A stretch of 64,000 bases of DNA from Lasioglossum baleicum (GCF_051020765.1 NC_134943.1:744001-808000); one strand, 5' to 3'; counted from the first letter of the stretch, positions 21,632 through 33,666 are shown. The notes: a model not told the origin generated them from the letters alone. Numbers and translations are program-made.

Positions 21632-24600
21632 TCAGTGAAACTAAAAATGAGGGATTTTTACTCAGTAAAAAATTACCTATAAAACTAATAATAATAACTT
21701 AATATACGTATTAAAAACACTAAATAATAAAAAAATGAGGAAGCTTTTTTTAGAATTGAAAATTAATTTTGTATAAAAATTTTATTAAAAATGAATTTTT
21801 TTTATATTAAGATTTTAGGGTATATTAGTATTGATTAAATTTATATAAATTAATATAATTTTAGAGGGGTGATATTAATTAAAGGCATATTAAATAAAAG
21901 GCTTAGTATTATAAATGGTATAATATTAAGGTTTCATTTTAAATATTTTGAAAATTATAGTAAACTAGAAAAGTTTATAGTAATTTCATGCATATTCAGT
22001 GAAACTAAAAATGAGGGATTTTTACTCAGTATAAAATTACCTATAAAACTAATAATAATAACTTAATATACGCATTAAAAACACTAAATAATAAAAAAAT
22101 GAGGAAGCTTTTTTTATTTAAAATGAATTTTTTTGTATTAAGATTTTAGGGTATATTAATAATGATTAAATTTATATAAATTAATATAATTTTAGAGGGG
22201 TGATATTAATTAAAGGCATATTAAATAAAAGGCTTAGAATTATAAATGGTATAATATTAAGGTTTCATTTTAAATATTTTGAAAATTATAGTAAACTAGA
22301 AAAGTTTATAGTAATTTCATGCATATTCAGTGAAACTAAAAATGAGGGATTTTTACTCAGTATAAAATTACCTATAAAACTAATTATAATAACTTAATAT
22401 ACGTATTAAAAACACTAAATAATAAAAAAATGAGGAAGCTTTTTTTATTTAAAATGAATTTTTTTGTATTAAGATTTTAGGGTATATTAATAATGATTAA
22501 ATTTATATAAATTAATATAATTTTAGAGGGGTGATATTAATTAAAGGCATATTAAATAAAAGGCTTAGTATTATAAATGGTATAATATTAAGGTTTCATT
22601 TTAAATATTTTGAAAATTATAGTAAACTAGAAAAGTTTATAGTAATTTCATGCATATTCAGTGAAACTAAAAATGAGGGATTTTTACTCAGTAAAAAATT
22701 ACCTATAAAACTAATAATAATAACTTAATATACGTATTAAAAACACTAAATAATAAAAAAATGAGGAAGCTTTTTTTAGAATTGAAAATTAATTTTGTAT
22801 AAAAATTTTATTTAAAATGAATTTTTTTTATATTAAGATTTTAGGTTATATTAGTATTGATTAAATTTATATAAATTAATATAATTTTAGAGGGGTTATA
22901 TTATTTATATAGAATATTATTATAAAATTTAATTATGGGGTTAATATTATTTTAGAGGGGTAATATTAATTAAAGGCATATTAAATAAAAGGCTTAGTAT
23001 TATAAATGGTATAATATTAAGGTTTCATTTTAAATATTTTGAAAATTATAGTAAACTAAAAAAGTTTATAGTAATTTCATCCATATTCAGTGAAACTATA
23101 AATGAGGGATTTTTACTCAGTAAAAAATTACCTATAAAACTAATAATAATAACTTAATATACACATTAAAAACACTAAATAATAAAAAAATAAGGAAGCT
23201 TTTTTTAGAATTGAAAATTAATTTTGTATAAAAATTTTATTAAAAATGAATTTTTTTTATATTAAGATTTTAGGGTATATTAGTATTGATTAAATTTATA
23301 TAAATTAATATAATTTTACAGGGGTGATATTAATTAAAGGCATATTAAATAAAAGGCTTAGTATTATAAATGGTATAATATTAAGGTTTCATTTTAAATA
23401 TTTTGAAAATTATAGTAAACTAGAAAAGTTTATAGTAATTTCATGCATATTCAGTGAAACTAAAAATGAGGGATTTTTACTCAGTATAAAATTACCTATA
23501 AAACTAATAATAATAACTTAATATACGTATTAAAAACACTAAATAATAAAAAAATGAGGAAGCTTTTTTTATTTAAAATGAATTTTTTTGTATTAAGATT
23601 TTAGGGTATATTAATAATGATTAAATTTATATAAATTAATATAATTTTAGAGGGGTGATATTAATTAAAGGCATATTAAATAAAAGGCTTAGTATTATAA
23701 ATGGTATAATATTAAGGTTTCATTTTAAATATTTTGAAAATTATAGTAAACTAGAAAAGTTTATAGTAATTTCATGCATATTCAGTGAAACTAAAAATGA
23801 GGGATTATTACTCAGTAAAAAATTACCTATAAAACTAATAATAATAACTTAATATACACATTAAAAACACTAAATAATAAAAAAATAAGGAAGCTTTTTT
23901 TAGAATTGAAAATTAATTTTGTATAAAAATTTTATTAAAAATGAATTTTTTTTATATTAAGATTTTAGGGTATATTAGTATTGATTAAATTTATATAAAT
24001 TAATATAATTTTACAGGGGTGATATTAATTAAAGGCATATTAAATAAAAGGCTTAGTATTATAAATGGTATAATATTAAGGTTTCATTTTAAATATTTTG
24101 AAAATTATAGTAAACTAGAAAAGTTTATAGTAATTTCATGCATATTCAGTGAAACTAAAAATGAGGGATTTTTACTCAGTATAAAATTACCTATAAAACT
24201 AATAATAATAACTTAATATACGTATTAAAAACACTAAATAATAAAAAAATGAGGAAGCTTTTTTTATTTAAAATGAATTTTTTTGTATTAAGATTTTAGG
24301 GTATATTAATAATGATTAAATTTATATAAATTAATATAATTTTAGAGGGGTGATATTAATTAAAGGCATATTAAATAAAAGGCTTAGTATTATAAATGGT
24401 ATAATATTAAGGTTTCATTTTAAATATTTTGAAAATTATAGTAAACTAGAAAAGTTTATAGTAATTTCATGCATATTCAGTGAAACTAAAAATGAGGGAT
24501 TATTACTCAGTAAAAAATTACCTATAAAACTAATAATAATAACTTAATATACATATTAAAAACACTGAATAATAAAAAAATGAGGAAGCTTTTTTTAGAA

Positions 24601-25050
24601 TTGAAAATTAATTTTGTATAAAAATTTTATTAAAAATGAATTTTTTTTATATTAAGATTTTAGGGTATATTAGTATTGATTAAATTTATATAAATTAATA
24701 TAATTTTAGAGGGGTGATATTAAATAAAAGGCTTAGTATTATAAATGGTATAATATTAAGGTTTCATTTTAAATATTTTGAAAATTATAGTAAACTAGAA
24801 AAGTTTATAGTAATTTCATGCATATTCAGTGAAACTAAAAATGAGGGATTTTTACTCAGTAAAAAATGACCTATAAAACTAATAATAATAACTTAATATA
24901 CATATTAAAAACACTAAATAATAAAAAAATGAGGAAGCTTTTTTTAGAATTGAAAATTAATTTTGTATAAAAATTTTATTAAAAATGAATTTTTTTTATA
25001 TTAAGATTTTAGGGTATATTAATATTGATTAAATTTATATAAGTTAATAT
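21632..25050 (+). repeat. AT-rich satellite, segment 3 (forward)
   Basis: The longest uninterrupted stretch. Units are spaced 331, 331, 429, 364, 331, 364 and 331 bp (landmark at 21869, 22200, 22531, 22960, 23324, 23655, 24019, 24350). The 695-bp pair at 23324-24018 is repeated at 24019 onward with the same variant bases, a dimeric higher-order repeat. The 429-bp form has an extra ~65 bp ending in a second TTTTAGAGGGG. Confidence 0.95.
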
Positions 25051-25102
25051 TGTTACGTCCGATGACGAAGTGCGTAGTTATAAGACTTTATAATCATGTA
25101 TT

Positions 25103-25147
<45 letters not shown>

Positions 25148-26477
25148 CTAGCAATAAGTACACACCCATTGTAACACGAACATAATAGTTATAAGTGCAT
25201 GTTACCGTCGTGCGTAAGCGATCCACGCACCGCCTATTCTCCGCTCTATCTTTCATTTTCCTTTCCCATTCCACTCATAAATCTTATTCCAAACCCAATC
25301 CCGTCAACTGTCCCTGTTGCCACGCGACGCTCGGTAGTACGTCATCGCGCCAGCGATTCCTACTCCTCGCGTTAGCGCTCCCTGACCTGCCAACCATTCC
25401 CACTCCTAATTACCCACTCCACTGACACCTCCCAAATCTAAGGAGCTCAATGGAGCATCCCATTCTTTTTAGCAGTTCCATTCCGGACTCCACCTGGAGT
25501 CATCCCCTCTCTTCTCAATCTCGCGTTCTAGTTCTTGCGTTATTAACATTAAGTATTCTGTGTAGCCGTCAACGGCATATTTCTTCAGTTCCTTTTTATT
25601 AAAGTTCACATTTGCATTTAAATCGACCTCTAATCATTCCGACTCCCTAACACTCGTCGTATGTGGTATCGAATCCTTCGTTGCATTCTTCACACAGATT
25701 CTTTATATATTGTGTGACAGAGCCCATCAGGTAGCTCGGTACAATCTACGGATTCTGTGTGAAGCCAGCTATTGTTTCCACTAACGTAAATTCACGCTTG
25801 TTACCCGCACGATACCACATGCCTCGTCGCGCCGGGCGTAAGTACCAATTGAAGAAGCTCCTCCGCGACTACTCCCGCGAAGAGGCCGTCAAAGACGAAT
25901 TCACTAGAGTCATCGGTGTGCGCGGAGTTCCGATAATCATTCGCGATACGACATTCACAGGGAAAGTTCGCATCGTTCCGATCCAGAAGGAGCAGATTCC
26001 TTGGAGGGCACCTGTTCGACTTTCGCTGCAGCCTATCGATCTCGTCAGAGATCGATCCTCCTATCAGTCAGCTGAGCACGCTGCTTACCCGGCTCCCCAA
26101 GACTAACGAAGGCTGGGGGATTCATATTACGAGAACGGCGACCAGTATCGCTGTTGACTAGGTCAGGGTCCGGCCCTCGACCTCGCTCGAGACCGATCTT
26201 CTTATCTGCCGGCCGAGCGCGTGGCACGCCCGACTCACCCAGGGCGAACGGAGCCCGGAAGGATCATCTTACGAGAGCGGCGGCTAGTATCGTTATTGTC
26301 TAGGTCAAGATCCGGTGAGTGCTATCTGTAAACTGTAGGGAACCCGTAGCGTCGTGACCCGAGTTAGACACGGTTAGACTCGCCGTGTGGACTCAAAAGC
26401 TGAGTTAATTATTAGCGTCTTGATCCGCGAGCTCCTTTGTTGCTTTAAGCAACAAATTTAGATCGCGGGACGTAACA
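25051..26477. mobile_element. LTR element D, 1427-bp solo LTR, family unknown
   Basis: It starts TGTTACGTCC and ends GGACGTAACA, so the ends form a 10-bp perfect inverted repeat inside TG...CA. The flanks are AATAT on both sides (25046-25050 and 26478-26482), a 5-bp target duplication. Content is mixed and GC-richer than the satellite. A 115-codon open frame at 25759-26106 encodes a basic product (PRRAGRKYQLKKLL) with no recognised domain. A solo LTR of a BEL/Pao or gypsy element is the likeliest reading, but no internal region exists here to confirm it. Confidence 0.7.
25106..25145. repeat. (AT)n microsatellite
   Basis: About 20 uninterrupted AT dinucleotides inside element D. Confidence 0.95.
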
Positions 26478-26653
26478 AATATAATTTTAGAGGGGTGATA
26501 TTAATTAAAGGCATATTAAATAAAAGGCTTAGTATTATAAATGGTATAATATTAAGGTTTCATTTTAAATATTTTGAAAATTATAGTAAACTAGAAAAGT
26601 TTATAGTAATTTCATGCATATTCAGTGAAACTAAAAATGAGGGATTTTTACTC
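26478..26653 (+). repeat. AT-rich satellite, segment 4 (forward)
   Basis: Less than one unit, trapped between element D and element B. The satellite register continues across both insertions. Confidence 0.93.
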
Positions 26654-27839
26654 TGTTACGCGCCAGGGCCGCGAGAAGCACGAGTGGCCGGCGAAGGGTT
26701 ATTAACCCAGGAATATGGTATCAATTTGTTAGTTAAGGTACGCGGACGAACCCAATGCGAAATTGGGGAGCCGCTAGGAATGTAGACAGTGAGGACGAAC
26801 CTGACGCGAAATCAGGGAGCCTCTAGGAATGGAATCAGACGCAGACGAACCTGATGCGAAATCAGGGAGCTGCTGGGAAGGTGAAACTCCGTGAACGAAC
26901 CCAATGCGAGATTGGGGAGCCTCTGGGAGGTTGGATAAAAGCACAGACGAACCTGATGCGAAATCAGGGAGCTGTTAGGATGCGGACGAACCTGATGCGA
27001 AATCAGGGAGCCGCTAGGATGGTATAGTTTTCGTGGACGAACCCAATGCGAAATCGGGGAGCCACTAGGTAGGAAAAATCTCTATTTGATGATTGGTAAG
27101 GCGCGAACGAACCTGATGCGAAATCAGGGAGTCGCTAGGATAGTTAGTAGACCTCGTAACTTATATAATCTAAGTGATACAACCCGAGCGGTAAGGTTGT
27201 ATCGTGTGGGAACGTTCAATTACTATATAAGGATTTTGGACGATAATTATAGGTTCAATGAACTTGCTCTAATTACCAATAACACAAATATATTCTACTT
27301 ATAATTATTCTGTAGTACAAGTGTGTATGTGTCGCGATTGGAAATGAGAGGAAAAGATATGAAATGTGAAAGAAAGAATTTACCTAAACTACGGTGCTCG
27401 GTTTTCACGCACTGGCAATGCGGGGGACTCGGAAACAACTTCAACACTGACCAATAGACTATAAACCGAACAAACGGAATCTATAATGTTAGACTTTGAT
27501 CCGAAAGGTACTTTAGCCCGATCTCGTTAGAAGTTAACTTTCCGAAATGCAGCACGACGTGACGCGATACGTGTCTACTGCAGTACTAACCCACGAGAGT
27601 GAGAATCTAAGGGTTTATATACCCCTACAATGAATGGAATACTTTGTTCATTATCTAATCGCGCTTAGAGATTAGGGCTTAGGGCCAGACTCTCATTTTT
27701 GTCACTTCTAACGAAATCGGAGCCAGAGCTCGGTCCTAAATCAAAGGGTTCGAAAGGTTATCTAGGACGCTTCCCGCCAGAGACGATCTGGAAGAGATTC
27801 CTGTGAGAAACGAACGGAATATATTCTCTATCCGTAACA
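26654..27839 (-). repeat. Element B, 3' LTR (left)
   Basis: 1186 bp. It has eight hairpins at 26751-27128, two fewer than its partner; the missing ~98 bp lies exactly between two hairpin units, so it was lost by recombination or slippage between them. The TATA box TATATAA (sense strand) is at about 27612-27626. Confidence 0.92.
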
Positions 27840-27850
27840 TCTCCCCACCA
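27840..27850 (-). promoter_or_regulatory. Polypurine tract of element B
   Basis: The sense strand reads TGGTGGGGAGA next to the 3' LTR, identical to the tract of element A. The following 27851-28070 is A-rich non-coding, similar in character to the same place in A. Confidence 0.8.
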
Positions 27851-28069
27851 AGAAGAAACATCGCGGTTCGCGTGATGCTTTCTCGGAAGGAAACGTCCTA
27901 GATACTATTGACTTTTAAGAGAGCAAACAAAAATGAAGTGAATAATAAAAAATTTTGAACGGAGAAAGAAAGAGAAAAAAACAAAGAGAAAACGCAATAG
28001 TAAAAGTTAAAAGCAAATGATGAGTGTAGAGTAAGTGTAGTGTATGTGTAGTGTATACTTAAATCTAAG

Positions 28070-28650
28070 AAATCGTTCAAAGCGGGACCACGTCTCCCAG
28101 TTGCAGCCATCCTTTGGTAACGTCATAGGGTGACTGGCCCGGGAGCCTGTCGAGGAGAAGGCGCCCCTCGATATCCTGGTGACGCAACCCCTTCTGTTGC
28201 CCATCACGTGCTTTGCGAGAGCCACAAGCGGATCGCCTGCCAGGGGAGAGTGCGGAAACGCGGCGGCAGGATCCTTCCCTCCGCACGGCCGCTAGGTGGC
28301 CCGGTCCGACTGCAGTCAGCAGAGGCACGCACAGGCGGTGGCGCTCCTCCATGTGCCTGCAAAAGGCCCTAAAGAATGATCTCACCTCCTCCGGGTGGTG
28401 TTCGGCAGTGATCCATGCCGTGTTGGATCTTCAACTTCGCCAACAACGCAGCGAAAAGGTGCATGCACTTCTTCAGCCTTCATTGTACCCTCGTTTTCTT
28501 TTTCCACGGTTCCCCTGGAGTCCAGTCACGTATGTGGATGTCCGTGACCACGAAGGATTCGAGGTGGTGTAGCTGCTTCTCAGGCTCGGCTGGTACACGC
28601 TTTGTCCCTCTGGTCGTCGTACCTCTGCCCTTTACAACTCTTCCCTCTTG
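28070..28650 (-). other. Captured GC-rich segment replacing the integrase core
   Basis: Homology to element A stops abruptly at about 28650, inside the integrase core just after the first catalytic Asp, and the A-like A-rich tail resumes at about 28070. The ~580 bp between is GC-rich, unlike the rest of the element, and matches nothing else in the window. In the sense direction it contains open stretches, including FVVTDIHIRDWTPGEPW and, in another frame, FFRAFCRHMEERHRLCVPLL up to a stop at 28077. I do not recognise either. Capture of a host or foreign RNA by template switching during reverse transcription is one explanation. Confidence 0.6.
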
Positions 28651-31600
28651 GTGTGATAGGTAATGGCCCAACGGTATCTAAAGAAATTTTGTCGAATGCG
28701 TCCAACGGCGCGGCGTGTCAGTGATCAACATCGGTTGACGAGTTTTCGTTCTGACCAATTTCTGTTCCTGACAACTTTTACATTTTCGAATGTAGTCCTG
28801 GATTTCATTGCGCATGTGTGGCCAATGAAATCTCGACCGGACACGATTGTAAGTCTTTGTCACTCCTTTGTGTCCTCCTATCAAACTATCGTGTGCTTCT
28901 TGAATAATCTCTTGTCTATTTTCTAGAGAAGGCGTAGTAATAACGCAGTTACAGATTGTAATTCGGTAAATCGAATCTACAAAGACCTCCTTCAATGTTC
29001 TAAGAAGTTCATTGGCCGATAATTCGTGATGATCTCCGGTAGCGGATATTCGAAAAGATTTGCTTCTATTTACTTCTAAAGTAGATCGAAGAGTGTTCAA
29101 ACCATTAACTACGTCTATTCTTTTCGGCTTATCGTAAAAGTTGTCAGAAATTACTATGCTGAAGGTTTTGAATAACCCATTGTTTGAAACTACAACCTGT
29201 CCCTTTTTTGCTCGTGCAGCTAAAAGTTCTTGCTTATTTATTGATCCTGTGTCTAGCAACAGTTTTCCTACGGGAGTTATTAAGTTACAGTCAACTGATA
29301 CAAAATGAACATAGTGGTCCTCCCCTGCGGTGAGGGTGTCTGAGGAAATTCTAATCTCTTTTTTCGGCTCCGGCGGCGCCTCCAGGTCGGTTTCGGTAGA
29401 GGAACCGTCGGTAGAGCTATCGAAGAATGGGTAAGGCTCTGCTGTGTGGTCAGAAGGTTGACGCACACTTGCCTCTCGTACCGTATTGTTTGGAAAGCCA
29501 ATTACAGTAGGCTGCAAAAGCCCACCTGTTTCAGGAAATAGTATTTGCGGTACATTGGGGGAGTCCCCTTGTAAATTATTCGTATTTTCTATAACAGTGT
29601 TTTCTAACGGTGTGTCAAATGAAATTAGATCGCCCGACAGACTCGTATCCTTTTCCGTAGAAAAAATGTCTGTGGAATTCGCTGCGGGTAGAAAATGGTG
29701 AGGGGTGTCCTGGTTTTCGTCAGGCATGGTCACCTCTCGCGACAGACTAGGAAGAGATCTGTTTCTATTTATTATCGGCGAATGCTGTACCTTACCCAGG
29801 GTGGGCTCTCCTATTTCGTCTGAACTGCTTGTATCCTGATACTTGGGTCGTTTTTCTCGGTCCCGACGTAACTGTTTGATACGTTGACCTATTGTATTAG
29901 TGTCAACGACTGATTTAGGTACGGGAATCTTAAACTCGGGGTCCTTGAATTCCCTCGGTATGAGTGGCAAACACATGGAAACAGGATTGCGTGATAATGC
30001 ATCTGCATTTTTATTTATCTTTCCAGACTTATGAACAACCTGATAATCATACTCTAAGAGTCGAAGCTTCCACTTCATGAGTCTCGATGTCGGATCTTTT
30101 ACAGAATGTAACCAAACTAACGGACGATGATCAGTAACCAGTGTAAATTTTGTTCCGTACACATACGGTCTGAAATATATGACGGCGTATACCATTGCTA
30201 AACATTCTTTTTCCGTGGCTGAATAATTTCTCTCAGCCTTATTGAGGCTGCGCGAAGCGTAAGCAATCGGTAAATCGCTTCCTATTTCCCCTTGACTAAG
30301 TACTGCTCCGATAGCATATTCGGAGGCATCTGTAGTAATAATGAATGGTTTGTTGAAGTCTGGGAATTGCAAAATAGGTTCTCGACAGAGTTCGTCACGT
30401 AACTGTTTGAAGCTATTCTCTTGCTCTTCAGCCCATTTGAACTTCTTGCCTTTTCCCAAAAGGTCAATTAGAGACTTTGCCTTTGTAGTGAAATCTGGTA
30501 CGAACCTGCGATAATATCCTACTAGACCCAAAAATTGCTGGATATTCTTCTGTGATTTCGGCTTTGGAAATTCTTTGACTGCTTTTAACTTTCGGGGATC
30601 GGGTCTTACTCCCTGTCTTGAAATAATATGCCCTAGATACGCAACTTCCTTCCGTAAAAATTCGCATTTATTAGTCTGAAGAGTTAGACCATGTTCTCGC
30701 AAACGGTTCAACAATTTCCTGACTTTAATATTGTGTTCGTGTAGTGACGAGGCGTGAACTACAACATCGTCTAGGTAAATAAAAACGTCCGTCCCCTGGA
30801 GCCCAGTTAATACCTGATCCATGAGACGTTGAAAAGTAGGTGGAGCATTTTTCAAACCAAACGGCATTCGCGAAAATTCGTAATGTCCGTTAGGAGTCGT
30901 AAAAGCTGTCTTCTGTCTGTCTTTCGGATCCATCTCTATTTGATGAAATCCGCTGGCGAGATCGAAAATGGAGAAATATTTGGCCCCACCAAGACGATCT
31001 AATATCTCGGTAATTTGAGGTAATGGATACTTATCGGAAATAGTTTTCTCATTGAGCGCGCGAAAATCTATTACCATACGCCAACGTTTGTTACCCTGCG
31101 CATCTGGTTTTTTGGGTACAATCCACAAAGGCGAATTGTACGGAGAATTCGATGGAGTAATAATACCTTCGGACAATAAACCATTAATTTGCTTTTTGAT
31201 TTCCTCTTGGTGAACAGGAGGATAGCGATACTGTCTCGTGTTAACCGGAATCTCATCAGTAGTATGTAAAGAATGCTTGAAATTGGAGGCCTTTCCTAAT
31301 TTATCTCCGGGAAGATAAAATATATCGGGAAATTCCTCTATCAGTGCGGTAACACTGCCCCGTTCTTCCTCGTTCAAATGACTTAACTGTAGTGATTCGG
31401 ATATTCCCTGTATTCTATCTTCTCTAGTCTTGAAATTGCAATGACGTTGTATGTCTGAGTAACAATCCTCCTCTGAAGAGTCTAAAATGTCGTACGGTTC
31501 TATGAATTGTGGTTCTGTTTCTACATCTCATATATTAATTTTATAACATTTTATAATAAATTTTATAATAATTGTTAGATTAATTTCTACATCCAGGATT

Positions 31601-32127
31601 TCTTCACTAGTATTTGTTGCCATAACATGACACTTTCCTTTATCGTTCAAGACGGCAGCCTCTCCTATATAGAGTTTCTCATGCGTCTTCACACGCGGCA
31701 AATAACCTTCCTTAACCTTCGGATTAGTTATTCTTATGGCGATCTGTTGAGATGATCGGGCATCGATGCGATGTTTAGTCGGCATCTCTGATTCTAACTG
31801 GTAATTTGAAAAACGAATAGGCCTAGTGGGCTTGTCTTTTAATACCATTGTCCCATGATAATAAGAAATTTCTGCTTCCTCTTGTTTCAAAAATGGACTT
31901 CCTATAAGACCGTCTGCTTCTATTGCAAGGTGCTTTACTACATAGAAAAAGGCAGGAGCTTCATGTATGTGAAGTATAGTAGTTCCTAGCGTACGAATTG
32001 GATTTGCCGTAAGGCCTGTTATTTCGATTTCCTCGCGTGAAACAATTTCTGCCCCTTTTCCCAAAACGTCAAGGACTACTAAATTTACGGATGCTCCACC
32101 GTCAATTAGAAATTCCCCCGTGCCTGA
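28651..32127 (-). pseudogene. pol: Gypsy pol of element B, interrupted and truncated
   Basis: The frame is -1 to gag. It shows the protease site LIDGGAS, an RT with LPQ and YLDDVVV motifs, an RNase H with TTDASEY, a long polar linker and the HHCC module (HDSLIGGHKG ... CKSCQ). Three breaks are seen: a 66-bp AT-rich insertion (31518-31583, flanked by TTTCTACATC on both sides) that brings in TGA at 31528-31530; a small frameshifting insertion at about 28705-28720 that ends the frame at 28678; and loss of the integrase core beyond the first Asp. RT and RNase H are uninterrupted from 31527 down to 28678. Read against element A, the parts that remain are close and well conserved. Confidence 0.92.
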
Positions 32128-33329
32128 TTCCAGTTCTGGGATTTTGACTTTGATTCGTGGTGCTGGAGCTTCCTTGATGAGGGTTTTTCCTCGAAGCGGA
32201 CAGTTCGAGGGCGAACTTCTTTGTTTTCGCTCATCGTGTCGCCTGTACGGTGAGCGTGATCGAAGTTTAAAGACTTGCTCGATTCTACTGACGAATCTCG
32301 TGAATCTCGTCGAAAACGCGGACTACGTGGTCGATTTTTACAAAATTTTCCATCATGTCCGGATGTACCGCAATGCCAACAATACGACTTTGACATGCGA
32401 TCCTTATCGTTATTCTTTAAAATTGTATATTTCTTTTCTCCGTCCCTTACAATTGACGAATCTGAACGATAGGAAGGGGAGTGAGAAGGGCTCCTATGAC
32501 GTAAGGTCCAAGCGGACGCTCGTCCTTCCCTATCCGCATCGAAACCAGATGGTCTCGAGCGTCGGTCCCTATGTCTATCGTATCTGTTCGGAGATAGAGA
32601 ATATGACACTTCACGCTCGTGGTAACGAGAACCCTGATCGTATGACTCTTGGCGAGACCACCTCGATGGTGATTCGTTTCGCGGCGACTGTCGTCGGTTT
32701 CTCAGTCTTTTGTCTATCTGTAGCACGGCGTCGTAAGCATCTTCCAAATTTTTTATGTCCCCCTGAGATGCCGACACCTTCAGGGAAATCCGATCGGGTA
32801 ATCCGTCGATAAAGTTTTCAATGACGTCTTTTTCCATCAATTCAATAAATTCTTCGGCATGTTCTTCCCCGTATTTTTCCCTTATGGCTCCGCGCGTACA
32901 GTGGACCAAGTGGCTTGTCCTATCGATGTATTGTCGTAGGTTTTCTCCTTCGCGGATGCGTAACCTCGCGATTTCTACCTGATAAATCGACAGGCTCTTA
33001 CCGGGAGCGAACCGTTTCTTTAAATGCTGAACCAATGCTTTTGTGGTAGTAAACTTGTGCCCTAACGTACATCTACGTGCTGGCCCGACGAGTTTAGTAA
33101 GAACAATTGCCAGATACTCGGCCTCCGTACCATCCGGAATCAAAGTTAACCCGTCCTCTATAATTTGCGCGAAACGCGTTAAAGAAGGGTCTTCCCCGTC
33201 GAAGGTCGGAATTGTCGAAGTAATATTCTGTAAGCATGTCTTTTGCGTCAAAAGCGACATAGAATGCGCAAGCGAAACCGTCAAGTTCATTATGTCAATG
33301 GAAGAAGTATTTGCAGTTGAATTCGGCAT
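32106..33329 (-). CDS. gag: Gypsy gag of element B
   Basis: 407 codons, intact. It has the same architecture as gag of element A: capsid-like N-terminal half (TIPTFDGEDPSLTRF, KRFAPGKSLS), an Arg/Ser-rich middle (RRDSRDSS, RWSRQESYD) and one CCHC knuckle, CWHCGTSGHDGKFC. It starts at an ATG 14 codons upstream of the start used in element A. The stop at 32106-32108 lies inside the first codons of the protease frame, so Gag-Pol would need a -1 frameshift near this point. It probably still makes particles' structural protein if transcribed. Confidence 0.92.
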   Translation of the reverse strand: MPNSTANTSSIDIMNLTVSLAHSMSLLTQKTCLQNITSTIPTFDGEDPSLTRFAQIIEDGLTLIPDGTEAEYLAIVLTKLVGPARRCTLGHKFTTTKALVQHLKKRFAPGKSLSIYQVEIARLRIREGENLRQYIDRTSHLVHCTRGAIREKYGEEHAEEFIELMEKDVIENFIDGLPDRISLKVSASQGDIKNLEDAYDAVLQIDKRLRNRRQSPRNESPSRWSRQESYDQGSRYHEREVSYSLSPNRYDRHRDRRSRPSGFDADREGRASAWTLRHRSPSHSPSYRSDSSIVRDGEKKYTILKNNDKDRMSKSYCWHCGTSGHDGKFCKNRPRSPRFRRDSRDSSVESSKSLNFDHAHRTGDTMSENKEVRPRTVRFEEKPSSRKLQHHESKSKSQNWNQARGNF

Positions 33330-33342
33330 TTTTAAAAGAATG

Positions 33343-33574
33343 TAACTAGAGAAAACGAGTATATAATTAAAAGTAGGTAACTAGTGAAAACTAGTATATA
33401 GAAATCTTTTAACTAGGAAAACTAGTATATTATTGATAGAAATGTAACTAGGAAAACTAGTATATTAAATCTTGTAACTAGGAAAACTAGTATATTATTG
33501 ATATAAAAGCGTGACTAGCGAAAACTAGTATATCACTAATAATATCGAGACGTAACTAGGAAAACTAGTATATT
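33343..33574 (-). repeat. Leader repeats of element B, 7 copies of a hairpin motif
   Basis: Seven copies of the motif TAACTAGGAAAACTAGTATA (plus-strand reading) separated by short AT-rich spacers, lying between the gag start and the primer site. The copies nearest gag are the most degenerate. Element A has four. Confidence 0.88.
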
Positions 33575-33644
33575 GTCAATACTCAGCTACGAGTAATTTA
33601 ACGTAGTGAACCCACAATTAAAGTAATCCTAAAATAATTGAACT

Positions 33645-33662
33645 ATCCCACCGCTGTCACCA
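33645..33662 (-). promoter_or_regulatory. Primer binding site of element B (Leu-type tRNA)
   Basis: The sense strand reads TGGTGACAGCGGTGGGAT four bases (GAAC) from the 5' LTR, identical to that of element A. Confidence 0.75.
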
Positions 33663-33666
33663 GTTC

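Noticed and set aside
21869..24547. Recurrent 65-codon frame in the AT-rich satellite
   Set aside because: It starts at GTG, is repeated only because the unit is repeated, has extreme A/T composition and is interrupted or altered in other units.
28077..28671. Short frames in the captured segment as a possible host gene
   Set aside because: They are interrupted, in different frames and without a recognised domain; reported only as foreign sequence, not as a gene.
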